Positions 1-12,468 are shown, numbered from the stretch's first letter. The stretch: DNA of 64,000 bases from Orientallactaga sibirica (GCA_036365145.1 JAEOAD010001561.1:62001-126000); one strand, 5' to 3'. Translations and numbers: made by a program. The notes: a model not told the origin generated them from the sequence alone.

Positions 1-3000
1 TTGTTTTCTCAAGAAACTACTTTAGAAATGAGGCGAATCTACTAACTTGTACATCTTGTTAGATTACACAAACTAGGAAAGTTTGAACTTGCTGCACTCA
101 ACCGTCTTTGTAGGAAAGCAAGTGATTCCTAGAAACGAATTAGCTTATTTCACACAGTAAAATGTTCGGCAAATGAAGATGTTTGTTTTCTCAAGAAACT
201 ACTTTAGAAATGAGGCGAATCTACTAACTTGTACATCTTGTTCGATTACACCAACTAGGAAAGTTTGAACTTCCTGCACTCAAACTTCTTTGTAGGAAAG
301 CAAGTGATTCCTAGAACCGAACTAGCTTATTTCACACAGTAAAATGTTCGGCAATGAAGATGTTTGTTTTCTCAAGAAACTACTTTAGAAATGAGGCGAA
401 TCTACTAACTTGTACATCTTGTTAGATTACACAAACTAGGAAAGTTTGAACTTGCTGCACTCAACCTTCTTTGTAGGAAAGCAAGTGATTCCTAGAACCT
501 GAATTAGCTTATTTCACACAGTACAATGTTCGGCAATGAAGATGTTTTGTTTTTTCAAGAAACTACTTTAGAAATGAGGCGAATCTACTAACTTGTACAT
601 CTTGTTAGATTACACAAACTAGGAAAGTTTGAACTTGCTGCACTCAACCTTTCTTTGTAGAAAGCAAGTGATTCCTAGAACCGAATTAGCTTATTTCACA
701 CAGTACAATGTTCGGCAATGAAGATGTTTGTTTTCTCAAGAAACTACTTTAGAAATGAGGCGAATCTACTAACTTGTACATCTTGTTAGATTACACAAAC
801 TAGGAAAGTTTGAACTTGCTGCACTCAACCTTCTTTGTAGGAAAGCAAGTGATTCCTAGAACCGAATTAGCTTATTTCACACAGTACAATGTTCGGGCAA
901 TGAAGATGTTTGTTTTCTCAAGAAACTACTTTAGAAATGAGGCGAATCTACTAACTTGTACATCTTGTTAGATTACACAAACTAGGAAAGTTTGAACTTG
1001 CTGCACTCAACCTTCTTTGTAGGAAAGCAAGTGATTCCTAGAACCGAATTAGCTTATTTCACACAGTACAATGTTCGGCAATGAAGATGTTTGTTTTCTC
1101 AAGAAACTACTTTAGAAATGAGGCGAATCTACTAACTTGTACATCTTGTTAGATTACACAAACTAGAAAGTTTGAACTTGCTGCACTCAACCTTCTTTGT
1201 AGGAAAGCAAGTGATTCCTAGAACCGAATTAGCTTATTTCACACAGTACAATGTTTGCAATGAAGATGTTTGTTTTCTCAAGAAACTACTTTAGAAATGA
1301 GGCGAATCTACTAACTTGTACATCTTGTTAGATTACACAAACTAGGAAAGTTTGAACTTGCTGCACTCAACCTTCTTTGTAGGAAAGCAAGTGATTCCTA
1401 GAACCGAATTAGCTTATTTCACACAGTACAATGTTTGGCAATGAAGATGTTTGTTTTCTCAAGAAACTACTTTAGAAATGAGGCGAATCTACTAACTTGT
1501 ACATCTTGTTAGATTACACAAACTAGGAAAGTTTGAACTTGCTGCACTCAACCTTCTTTGTAGGAAAGCAAGTGATTCCTAGAACCGAATTAGCTTATTT
1601 CACACAGTACAATGTTCGGCAATGAAGATGTTTGTTTTCTCAAGAAACTACTTTAGAAATGAGGCGAATCTACTAACTTGTACATCTTGTTAGATTACAC
1701 AAACTAGGAAAGTTTGAACTTGCTGCACTCAACCTTCTTTGTAGGAAAGCAAGTGATTCCTAGAACCGAATTAGCTTATTTCACACAGTACAATGTTCGG
1801 CAATGAAGATGTTTGTTTTCTCAAGAAACTACTTTAGAAATGAGGCGAATCTACTAACTTGTACATCTTGTTAGATTACACAAACTAGGAAAGTTTGAAC
1901 TTGCTGCACTCAACCTTCTTTGTAGGAAAGCAAGTGATTCCTAGAACCGAATTAGCTTATTTCACACAGTACAATGTTCGGCAATGAAGATGTTTGTTTT
2001 CTCAAGAAACTACTTTAGAAATGAGGCGAATCTACTAACTTGTACATCTTGTTAGATTACACAAACTAGGAAAGTTTGAACTTGCTGCACTCAACCTTCT
2101 TTGTAGGAAAGCAAGTGATTCCTAGAACCGAATTAGCTTATTTCACACAGTACAATGTTCGCAATGAAGATGTTTGTTTTCTCAAGAAACTACTTTAGAA
2201 ATGAGGCGAATCTACTAACTTGTACATCTTGTTAGATTACACAAACTAGGAAAGTTTGAACTTGCTGCACTCAACCTTTTTGTAGGAAAGCAAGTGATTC
2301 CTAGAACCGAATTAGCTTATTTCACACAGTACAATGTTCGGCAATGAAGATGTTTGTTTTCTCAAGAAACTACTTTAGAAATGAGGCGAATCTACTAACT
2401 TGTACATCTTGTTAGATTACACAAACTAGGAAAGTTTGAACTTGCTGCACTCAACCTTCTTTGTAGGAAAGCAAGTGATTCCTAGAACCGAATTAGCTTA
2501 TTTCACACAGTACAATGTTCGCAATGAAGATGTTTGTTTTCTCAAGAAACTACTTTAGAAATGAGGCGAATCTACTAACTTGTACATCTTGTTAGATTAC
2601 ACAAACTAGGAAAGTTTGAACTTGCTGCACTCAACCTTCTTTTGTAGGAAAGCAAGTGATTCCTAGAACCGAATTAGCTTATTTCACACAGTACAATGTT
2701 GGCAATGAAGATGTTTGTTTTCTCAAGAAACTACTTTAGAAATGAGGCGAATCTACTAACTTGTACATCTTGTTAGATTACACAAACTAGGAAAGTTTGA
2801 ACTTGCTGCACTCAACCTTCTTTGTAGGAAAGCAAGTGATTCCTAGAACCGAATTAGCTTATTTCACACAGTACAATGTTTGGCAATGAAGATGTTTGTT
2901 TTCTCAAGAAACTACTTTAGAAATGAGGCGAATCTACTAACTTGTACATCTTGTTAGATTACACAAACTAGGAAAGTTTGAACTTGCTGCACTCAACCTT

Positions 3001-3884
3001 CTTTGTAGGAAAGCAAGTGATTCCTAGAACCGAATTAGCTTATTTCACACAGTACAATGTTCGGCAATGAAGATGTTTGTTTTCTCAAGAAACTACTTTA
3101 GAAATGAGGCGAATCTACTAACTTGTACATCTTGTTAGATTACACAAACTAGGAAAGTTTGAACTTGCTGCACTCAACCTTCTTTGTAGGAAAGCAAGTG
3201 ATTCCTAGAACCGAATTAGCTTATTTCACACAGTACAATGTTACGCAATGAAGATGTTTGTTTTTTCAAGAAACTACTTTAGAAATGAGGCGAATCTACT
3301 AACTTGTACATCTTGTTAGATTACACAAACTAGGAAAGTTTGAACTTGCTGCACTCAACCTTCTTTGTAGGAAAGCAAGTGATTCCTAGAACCGAATTAG
3401 CTTATTTCACACAGTACAATGTTCGGCAATGAAGATGTTTGTTTTCTCAAGAAACTACTTTAGAAATGAGGCGAATCTACTAACTTGTACATCTTGTTAG
3501 ATTACACAAACTAGGAAAGTTTGAACTTGCTGCACTCAACCTTTTTTGTAGGAAAGCAAGTGATTCCTAGAACCGACCGAATTAGCTTATTTCACACAGT
3601 ACAATGTTCGGCAATGAAGATGTTTGTTTTCTCAAGAAACTACTTTAGAAATGAGGCGAATCTACTAACTTGTACATCTTGTTAGATTACACAAACTAGG
3701 AAAGTTTGAACTTGCTGCACTCAACCTTCTTTGTAGGAAAGCAAGTGATTCCTAGAACCGAATTAGCTTATTTCACACAGTACAATGTTCGGCAATGAAG
3801 ATGTTTGTTTTCTCAAGAAACTACTTTAGAAATGAGGCGAATCTACTAACTTGTACATCTTGTTAGATTACACAAACTAGGAAA

Positions 3885-4018
3885 AGTTTGAACTTGCTGC
3901 ACTCAATTCTTTGTAGGAAAGCAAGTTTGATTCCTCAAGAACCTAATTAGCTTATAACAGTACATCTTGTTAGATTACACAAACTGAAAGTTTGAACTTT
4001 TTTCACAGTACAGTACAA
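3885..4018. repeat. Scrambled satellite monomer
   Basis: Inside otherwise uniform copies, this stretch loses and re-uses short blocks. After gcttataacagt it jumps back to tacatcttgttagattaca and gtttgaac, then jumps again to ttcacagtacagtacaatg. The pieces are all satellite in the same orientation. This fits replication slippage or template switching, or a local assembly error. Confidence 0.8.
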
Positions 4019-7000
4019 TGTTCGGCAATGAAGATGTTTGTTTTCTCAAGAAACTACTTTAGAAATGAGGCGAATCTACTAACTTGTACATCTTGTTAGA
4101 TTACACAAACTAGGAAAGTTTGAACTTGCTGCACTCAACCTTCTTTGTAGGAAAGCAAGTGATTCCTAGAACCGAATTAGCTTATTTCACACAGTACAAT
4201 GTTCGGCAATGAAGATGTTTGTTTTCTCAAGAAACTACTTTAGAAATGAGGCGAATCTACTAACTTGTACATCTTGTTAGATTACACAAACTAGGAAAGT
4301 TTGAACTTGCTGCACTCAACCTTCTTTGTAGGAAAGCAAGTGATTCCTAGAACCGAATTAGCTTATTTCACACAGTACAATGTTCGGCAATGAAGATGTT
4401 TGTTTTCTCAAGAAACTACTTTAGAAATGAGGCGAATCTACTAACTTGTACATCTTGTTAGATTACACAAACTAGGAAAGTTTGAACTTGCTGCACTCAA
4501 CCTTCTTTGTAGGAAAGCAAGTGATTCCTAGAACCGAATTAGCTTATTTCACACAGTACAATGTTCGGCAATGAAGATGTTTGTTTTCTCAAGAAACTAC
4601 TTTAGAAATGAGGCGAATCTACTAACTTGTACATCTTGTTAGATTACACAAACTAGGAAAGTTTGAACTTGCTGCACTCAACCTTCTTTGTAGGAAAGCA
4701 AGTGATTCCTAGAACCGAATTAGCTTATTTCACACAGTACAATGTTCGGGCAATGAAGATGTTTTTTTCTCAAGAAACTACTTTAGAAATGAGGCGAATC
4801 TACTAACTTGTACATCTTGTTAGATTACACAAACTAGGAAAGTTTGAACTTGCTGCACTCAACCTTCTTTGTAGGAAAGCAAGTGATTCCTAGAACCGAA
4901 TTAGCTTATTTCACACAGTACAATGTTCGGCAATGAAGATGTTTGTTTTTTCAAGAAACTACTTTAGAAATGAGGCGAATCTACTAACTTGTACATCTTG
5001 TTAGATTACACAAACTAGGAAAGTTTGAACTTGCTGCTGCACTCAACCTTCTTTGTAGGAAAGCAAGTGATTCCTAGAACCGAATTAGCTTATTTCACAC
5101 AGTACAATGTTCGGCAATGAAGATGTTTGTTTTCTCAAGAAACTACTTTAGAAATGAGGCGAATCTACTAACGTGTACATCTTGTTAGATTACACAAACT
5201 AGGAAAGTTTGAACTTGCTGCACTCAACCTTCTTTGTAGGAAAGCAAGTGATTCCTAGAACCGAATTAGCTTATTTCACACAGTACAATGTTCGGCAATG
5301 AAGATGTTTGTTTTCTCAAGAAACTACTTTAGAAATGAGGCGAATCTACTAACTTTTACATCTTGTTAGATTACACAAACTAGGAAAGTTTGAACTTGCT
5401 GCACTCAACCTTCTTTGTAGGAAAGCAAGTGATTCCTAGAACCGAATTAGCTTATTTCACACAGTACAATGTTCGGCAATGAAGATGTTTGTTTTCAAGA
5501 AACTACTTTAGAAATGAGGCGAATCTACTAACTTGTACATCTTGTTAGATTACACAAACTAGGAAAGTTTGAACTTGCTGCACTCAACCTTCTTTGTAGG
5601 AAAGCAAGTGATTCCTAGAACCGAATTAGCTTATTTCACACAGTACAATGTTCGGCAATGAAGATGTTTGTTTTCTCAAGAAACTACTTTAGAAATGAGG
5701 CGAATCTACTAACTTGTACATCTTGTTAGATTACACAAACTAGGAAAGTTTGAACTTGCTGCACTCAACCTTCTTTGTAGGAAAGCAAGTGATTCCTAGA
5801 ACCGAATTAGCTTATTTCACACAGTACAATGTTCGGCAATGAAGATGTTTGTTTTCAAGAAACTACTTTAGAAATGAGGCGAATCTACTAACTTGTACAT
5901 CTTGTTAGATTACACAAACTAGGAAAGTTTGAACTTGCTGCACTCAACCTTCTTTGTAGGAAAGCAAGTGATTCCTAGAACCGAATTAGCTTATTTCACA
6001 CAGTACAATGTTCGGCAATGAAGATGTTTTTTTTCTCAAGAAACTACTTTAGAAATGAGGCGAATCTACTAACTTGTACATCTTGTTAGATTACACAAAC
6101 TAGGAAAGTTTGAACTTGCTGCACTCAACCTTCTTTGTAGGAAAGCAAGTGATTCCTAGAACCGAATTAGCTTATTTCACACAGTACAATGTTCGGCAAT
6201 GAAGATGTTTGTTTTCTCAAGAAACTACTTTAGAAATGAGGCGAATCTACTAACTTGTACATCTTGTTAGATTACACAAACTAGGAAAGTTTGAACTTGC
6301 TGCACTCAACCTTCTTTGTAGGAAAGCAAGTGATTCCTAGAACCGAATTAGCTTATTTCACACAGTACAATGTTCGGCAATGAAGATGTTTGTTTTCTCA
6401 AGAAACTACTTTTAGAAATGAGGCGAATCTACTAACTTGTACATCTTGTTAGATTACACAAACTAGGAAAGTTTGAACTTGCTGCACTCAACCTTCTTTT
6501 GTAGGAAAGCAAGTGATTCCTAGAACCGAATTAGCTTATTTCACACAGTACAATGTTCGCAATGAAGATGTTTGTTTTCTCAAGAAACTACTTTAGAAAT
6601 GAGGCGAATCTACTAACTTGTACATCTTGTTAGATTACACAAACTAGGAAAGTTTGAACTTGCTGCACTCAACCTTCTTTGTAGGAAAGCAAGTGATTCC
6701 TAGAACCGAATTAGCTTATTTCACACAGTACAATGTTCGGCAATGAAGATGTTTGTTTTCTCAAGAAACTACTTTAGAAATGAGGCGAATCTACTAACTT
6801 GTACATCTTGTTAGATTACACAAACTAGGAAAGTTTGAACTTGCTGCACTCAACCTTCTTTGTAGGAAAGCAAGTGATTCCTAGAACCGAATTAGCTTAT
6901 TTCACACACAGTACAATGTTCGGCAATGAAGATGTTTGTTTTCTCAAGAAACTACTTTAGAAATGAGGCGAATCTACTAACTTGTACATCTTGTTAGATT

Positions 7001-8689
7001 ACACAAACTAGGAAAGTTTGAACTTGCTGCACTCAACCTTTCTTTGTAGGAAAGCAAGTGATTCCTAGAACCGAATTAGCTTATTTCACACAGTACAATG
7101 TTCGGCAATGAAGATGTTTGTTTTCTCAAGAAACTACTTTAGAAATGAGGCGAATCTACTAACTTGTACATCTTGTTAGATTACACAAACTAGGAAAGTT
7201 TGAACTTGCTGCACTCAACCTTCTTTGTAGGAAAGCAAGTGATTCCTAGAACCGAATTAGCTTATTTCACACAGTACAATGTTCGGCAATGAAGATGTTT
7301 GTTTTCTCAAGAAACTACTTTAGAAATGAGGCGAATCTACTAACTTGTACATCTTGTTAGATTACACAAACTAGGAAAGTTTGAACTTGCTGCACTCAAC
7401 CTTCTTTGTAGGAAAGCAAGTGATTCCTAGAACCGAATTAGCTTATTTCACACAGTACAATGTTCGCAATGAAGATGTTTGTTTTCTCAAGAAACTACTT
7501 TAGAAATGAGGCGAATCTACTAACTTGTACATCTTGTTAGATTACACAAACTAGGAAAGTTTGAACTTGCTGCACTCAACCTTCTTTGTAGGAAAGCAAG
7601 TGATTCCTAGAACCGAATTAGCTTATTTCACACAGTACAATGTTCGGCAATGAAGATGTTTGTTTTCTCAAGAAACTACTTTAGAAATGAGGCGAATCTA
7701 CTAACTTGTACATCTTGTTAGATTACACAAACTAGGAAAGTTTGAACTTGCTGCACTCAACCTTCTTTGTAGGAAAGCAAGTGATTCCTAGAACCGAATT
7801 AGCTTATTTCACACAGTACAATGTTCGGCAATGAAGATGTTTGTTTTCTCAAGAAACTACTTTAGAAATGAGGCGAATCTACTAACTTGTACATCTTGTT
7901 AGATTACACAAACTAGGAAAGTTTGAACTTGCTGCACTCAACCTTCTTTTGTAGGAAAGCAAGTGATTCCTAGAACCGAATTAGCTTATTTCACACAGTA
8001 CAATGTTCGGCAATGAAGATGTTTGTTTTCTCAAGAAACTACTTTAGAAATGAGGCGAATCTACTAACTTGTACATCTTGTTAGATTACACAAACTAGGA
8101 AAGTTTGAACTTGCTGCACTCAACCTTCTTTGTAGGAAAGCAAGTGATTCCTAGAACCGAATTAGCTTATTTCACACAGTACAATGTTCGGCAATGAAGA
8201 TGTTTGTTTTCTCAAGAAACTACTTTAGAAATGAGGCGAATCTACTAACTTGTACATCTTGTTAGATTACACAAACTAGGAAAGTTTGAACTTGCTGCAC
8301 TCAACCTTCTTTGTAGGAAAGCAAGTGATTCCTAGAACCGAATTAGCTTATTTCACACAGTACAATGTTCGGCAATGAAGATGTTTGTTTTCTCAAGAAA
8401 CTACTTTAGAAATGAGGCGAATCTACTAACTTGTACATCTTGTTAGATTACACAAACTAGGAAAGTTTGAACTTGCTGCACTCAACCTTCTTTGTAGGAA
8501 AGCAAGTGATTCCTAGAACCGAATTAGCTTATTTCACACAGTACAATGTTCGGCAATGAAGATGTTTGTTTTCTCAAGAAACTACTTTAGAAATGAGGCG
8601 AATCTACTAACTTGTACATCTTGTTAGATTACACAAACTAGGAAAGTTTGAACTTGCTGCACTCAACCTTCTTTGTAGGAAAGCAAGTG

Positions 8690-8815
8690 AATTCCTTATT
8701 TAGAAGTACAATTAGCTTATTTCAAGAAACACAGTAGAAATGTTCGGCAATGAAGATGTTTGTTTTCTCAAGAAACTACTTTAGAAATGAGAAGATGTTT
8801 GTTTTCTCAAGAAAT
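8690..8815. repeat. Scrambled satellite monomer
   Basis: A second disordered monomer sits in the uniform array. Words such as ttatttagaagtaca and ttcaagaaacacagtag interrupt the consensus. The segment gaagatgtttgttttctc is then repeated after only about half the normal content, rejoining at aaatctactaac. The material is satellite only, with no foreign sequence. The cause is the same choice as for the scrambled copy near 3.9 kb. Confidence 0.8.
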
Positions 8816-11295
8816 CTACTAACTTGTACATCTTGTTAGATTACACAAACTAGGAAAGTTTGAACTTGCTGCACTCAACCTTCTTTGTAGGAAAGCAAGT
8901 GATTCCTAGAACCGAATTAGCTTATTTCACACAGTACAATGTTCGCAATGAAGATGTTTGTTTTCTCAAGAAACTACTTTAGAAATGAGGCGAATCTACT
9001 AACTTGTACATCTTGTTAGATTACACAAACTAGGAAAGTTTGAACTTGCTGCACTCAACCTTCTTTGTAGGAAAGCAAGTGATTCCTAGAACCGAATTAG
9101 CTTATTTCACACAGTACAATGTTTGGCAATGAAGATGTTTGTTTTCTCAAGAAACTACTTTAGAAATGAGGCGAATCTACTAACTTGTACATCTTGTTAG
9201 ATTACACAAACTAGGAAAGTTTGAACTTGCTGCACTCAACCTTCTTTGTAGGAAAGCAAGTGATTCCTAGAACCGAATTAGCTTATTTCACACAGTACAA
9301 TGTTCGGCAATGAAGATGTTTGTTTTCTCAAGAAACTACTTTAGAAATGAGGCGAATCTACTAACTTGTACATCTTGTTAGATTACACAAACTAGGAAAG
9401 TTTGAACTTGCTGCACTCAACCTTCTTTGTAGGAAAGCAAGTGATTCCTAGAACCGAATTAGCTTATTTCACACAGTACAATGTTCGGCAATGAAGATGT
9501 TTGTTTTCTCAAGAAACTACTTTGAAAATGAGGCGAATCTACTAACTTGTACATCTTGTTAGATTACACAAACTAGGAAAGTTTGAACTTGCTGCACTCA
9601 ACCTTCTTTGTAGGAAAGCAAGTGATTCCTAGAACCGAATTAGCTTATTTCACACAGTACAATGTTCGCAATGAAGATGTTTGTTTTCTCAAGAAACTAC
9701 TTTAGAAATGAGGCGAATCTACTAACTTGTACATCTTGTTAGATTACACAAACTAGGAAAGTTTGAACTTGCTGCACTCAACCTTCTTTGTAGGAAAGCA
9801 AGTGATTCCTAGAACCGAATTAGCTTATTTCACACAGTACAATGTTCGCAATGAAGATGTTTGTTTTCTCAAGAAACTACTTTAGAAATGAGGCGAATCT
9901 ACTAACTTGTACATCTTGTTAGATTACACAAACTAGGAAAGTTTGAACTTGCTGCACTCAACCTTCTTTGTAGGAAAGCAAGTGATTCCTAGAACCGAAT
10001 TAGCTTATTTCACACAGTACAATGTTAGGCAATGAAGATGTTTGTTTTGTCAAGAAACTACTTTAGAAATGAGGCGAATCTACTAACTTGTACATCTTGT
10101 TAGATTACACAAACTAGGAAAGTTTGAACTTGCTGCACTCAACCTTCTTTGTAGGAAAGCAAGTGATTCCTAGAACCGAATTAGCTTATTTCACACAGTA
10201 CAATGTTTGGCAATGAAGATGTTTGTTTTCTCAAGAAACTACTTTAGAAATGAGGCGAATCTACTAACTTGTACATCTTGTTAGATTACACAAACTAGGA
10301 AAGTTTGAACTTGCTGCACTCAACCTTCTTTGTAGATTTAAAGTGATTCCTAGAACCGAATTAGCTTATTTCACACAGTACAATGTTCGGCAATGAAGAT
10401 GTTTGTTTTTTCTCAAGAAACTACTTTAGAAATGAGGCGAATCTACTAACTTGTACATCTTGTTAGATTACACAAACTAGAAAGTTTGAACTTGCTGCAC
10501 TCAACCTTCTTTGTAGGAAAGCAAGTGATTCCTAGAACCGAATTAGCTTATTTCACACAGTACAATGTTCGGCAATGAAGATGTTTGTTTTCTCAAGAAA
10601 CTACTTTTTAGAAATGAGGCGAATCTACTAACTTGTACATCTTGTTAGATTACACAAACTAGGAAAGTTTGAACTTGCTGCACTCAACCTTCTTTGTAGG
10701 AAAGCAAGTGATTCCTAGAACCGAATTAGCTTATTTCACACAGTACAATGTTCGGCAATGAAGATGTTTGTTTTCTCAAGAAACTACTTTAGAAATGAGG
10801 CGAATCTACTAACTTGTACATCTTGTTAGATTACACAAACTAGGAAAGTTTGAACTTGCTGCACTCAACCTTCTTTGTAGGAAAGCAAGTGATTCCTAGA
10901 ATGAATTAGCTTATTTCACACAGTACAATGTTCGGCAATGAAGATGTTTGTTTTCTCAAGAAACTACTTTAGAAATGAGGCGAATCTACTAACTTGTACA
11001 TCTTGTTAGATTACACAAACTAGGAAAGTTTGAACTTGCTGCACTCAACCTTCTTTGTAGGAAAGCAAGTGATTCCTAGAACCGAATTAGCTTATTTCAC
11101 ACAGTACAATGTTCGGCAATGAAGATGTTTGTTTTCTCAAGAAACTATTTTAGAAATGAGGCGAATCTACTAACTTGTACATCTTGTTAGATTACACAAA
11201 CTAGGAAAGTTTGAACTTGCTGCACTCAACCTTCTTTGTAGGAAAGCAAGTGATTCCTAGAACTGAATTAGCTTATTTCACACAGTACAATGTTC

Positions 11296-11456
11296 ACTAC
11301 TGAAGATGTTTGTTTTCTAAAGAAACCACTTTAGAAACAACGCGAATCCACTAACTTTTTAGAAATGAGGCCAATCTACTAAGTTGTGCAACTTTTCAGA
11401 TTACATTAACAAGGAAAGTTTGAACTTGCTGTACTCAACCATCTTTGTAGGAAAGC
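11296..11456. repeat. Diverged satellite at the edge of the homogeneous array
   Basis: Right after gtacaatgttc the monomers switch to the diverged type (actactgaagatg, ctaaagaaaccac, aaacaacgcgaatcc). There is a deletion junction at about 11357, where ccactaac runs straight into tttttagaaatgaggcc, so nearly one monomer is missing. The next partial monomer carries cagattacattaacaagg, a variant seen only in the diverged arrays. This marks the border between the homogenised core and the old flank. Confidence 0.85.
11451..11456. other. Target-site duplication, left copy (ERV A)
   Basis: The 6 bp gaaagc immediately precedes the LTR start TGTAGAGA and recurs exactly after the LTR end at 16798-16803. 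A 6-bp duplication is typical of class II (ERVK/IAP-like) integrases. Confidence 0.9.
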
Positions 11457-12047
11457 TGTAGAGACAATGTTCAGTTGTAGAGGTGCCGCGCTTAAAGATG
11501 GCGCTGGCTTCTGCCTTCCACCTCCCGATGGCGAGTGCTCTCCTGGATAAACAAGTCCTTATTTGGCTTGGGCCATGATCTAGGCTTGCTTTCACATATG
11601 TGGACCTATCTGCATTCACCACGTGGCTTACCAGGGTTGGCTGTTCAAAAGCTTCTTAAGCTTTGGGCGGGCTTGAGTGTGGGGAGTGAGAGTCAGGCAG
11701 TCAGTGAGGAGGGAGTGAGTGGGGGAGGAGCAAAGGCACTCAGTGAGTGAGTGGAGTGAGTGAGGGAGGAGTGAGTCGGGCAGTCAGTGAGTGAGTGAGT
11801 GGAGTGAGTGAGGGAGTGAGTCGGAGCAGTCAGTGCAGTGAGTGAGTCAGTGAGTGAGGCAGTCAGTGAGTGGATGAGTGAGTGGGTGAGAGAGTGAGTC
11901 AATGAGTCAGTGAGTGAGTCAGTGAGTGAGTGAGTCAGTGAGTCAGTCAGTCAGTTAGAAGAAGATTGTTCAAGGTTCCTGAATAAACTGCTTCAAGAAG
12001 ACTTCCTGGTCGTTGCCTTATTCTGCTGGTCTGACTGGGTGACGACA
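11457..12047 (+). mobile_element. 5' LTR of ERV A
   Basis: The LTR begins TGTAGAGA and ends GACGACA, 591 bp in all. It carries AATAAA at about 11983 in the context cctgaataaactgcttcaag, which is the R/U5 boundary also seen in copy B and in this element's 3' LTR. The middle is expanded with a GTGA/CAGT tetranucleotide repeat. Compared with both LTR ends of copy B, this LTR has an extra insert near 11465 that reads caatgttcagt, a word otherwise found in the satellite. Confidence 0.85.
11690..11957 (+). repeat. Tetranucleotide (GTGA/CAGT)n repeat inside LTR
   Basis: About 270 bp of gtgagtgagtcagtcagtga-type tetranucleotides with small interruptions. The same array is present in the 3' LTR (16579-16706) and, reversed, in copy B (45656-45897), so it belongs to the LTR family and varies in length between copies. 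It also generates a spurious low-complexity Ser/Leu/Thr/His-rich frame on the minus strand. Confidence 0.95.
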
Positions 12048-12172
12048 AGTGGTTCTTTGTATCACGGGAACTCAGAACTTGCAGGGCAGCTCAGCTGGTA
12101 AGTTCCAGATAAGTGGACAAAAAGGTTAAAGGCAAGTTCTCCGGTAGAGAGACAATAAGGTCCCATAGCAAA
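12048..12172 (+). other. Primer-binding-site region and leader of ERV A
   Basis: Two bases after the LTR end there is TGGTTC followed by tttgtatcacgggaac. A TGG start here is the expected place for a tRNA primer site. The best remembered match is to a Glu-type site (TGGTTCCCTG...), but mismatches and an insertion make this weak. The following leader (ggaactcagaacttgcagg, ctggtaagttcc) recurs in altered form at about 12510-12560. Confidence 0.4.
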
Positions 12173-12256
12173 ATGGGCAATACATCTTCCAGTATTAGGG
12201 TTAAAATGCACTACAATAATGTTTCCTTAGAGGAAACGAGTGAGAAGATTTCTTAA
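12173..12256 (+). pseudogene. Possible short gag-start relic
   Basis: A 27-codon frame starts Met-Gly-Asn-Thr-Ser-Ser-Ser and stops at TAA (12254-12256). A Met-Gly start with serines nearby is what retroviral Gag proteins use for N-terminal myristoylation. The position, about 125 bp after the LTR, is plausible. There is no further match to confirm it, and a better matrix-type gag start lies at 12773. The remaining sequence to about 12468 (an A-rich, T-rich stretch with a 13-base A run near 12400) shows nothing I recognise. Confidence 0.3.
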
Positions 12257-12468
12257 GAATGATAGCCAGCCAATTAATGTATATTTGTTCATGCGTCTTA
12301 TTAGTGTATAAAAGTTGGTTAACCTCATGTGGTGTATTTGTGTTGTAGTGTGTCTAGTCATATTACATAGGGCAAACGAGAATGATTCAGAAGCAGTTAA
12401 AAAAAAAAAAAAATTTTAGAGGAGGTGAGAGAAGAGCTCTCGAGTAAAACATCTAAAAGAAAAGGTAA

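Larger units (their letters stand above)
1..11295. repeat. Homogeneous 181-bp satellite array (about 62 monomers)
   Basis: Head-to-tail copies of one AT-rich monomer recur every 181 bp. For example, the word aagatgtttg falls at 721, 903, 1084, 1263, 1444, 1625 and 1806. Copies differ mostly by 1-bp indels or single substitutions, concentrated at the gttcggc site and in short homopolymers. Every copy is of one subtype, carrying gtacatcttgttagattaca, acaaactagg and caagaaactac. The first two monomers (1-360) are a little more diverged. I see no stable higher-order period inside the block. There is no gene in it. Near-identity of this kind is what unequal exchange or conversion produces in active centromeric or pericentromeric arrays; the centromeric role is inference. 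The array continues beyond the left edge. Confidence 0.98.

Noticed and set aside
1..11295. CRISPR array suggested by regular direct repeats
   Set aside because: The whole 181-bp unit is repeated with no unique spacers, and the surrounding elements are vertebrate retroelements.
11693..11902. Ser/Thr/Leu/His-rich repetitive frame on the minus strand
   Set aside because: Translation of the LTR tetranucleotide repeat.
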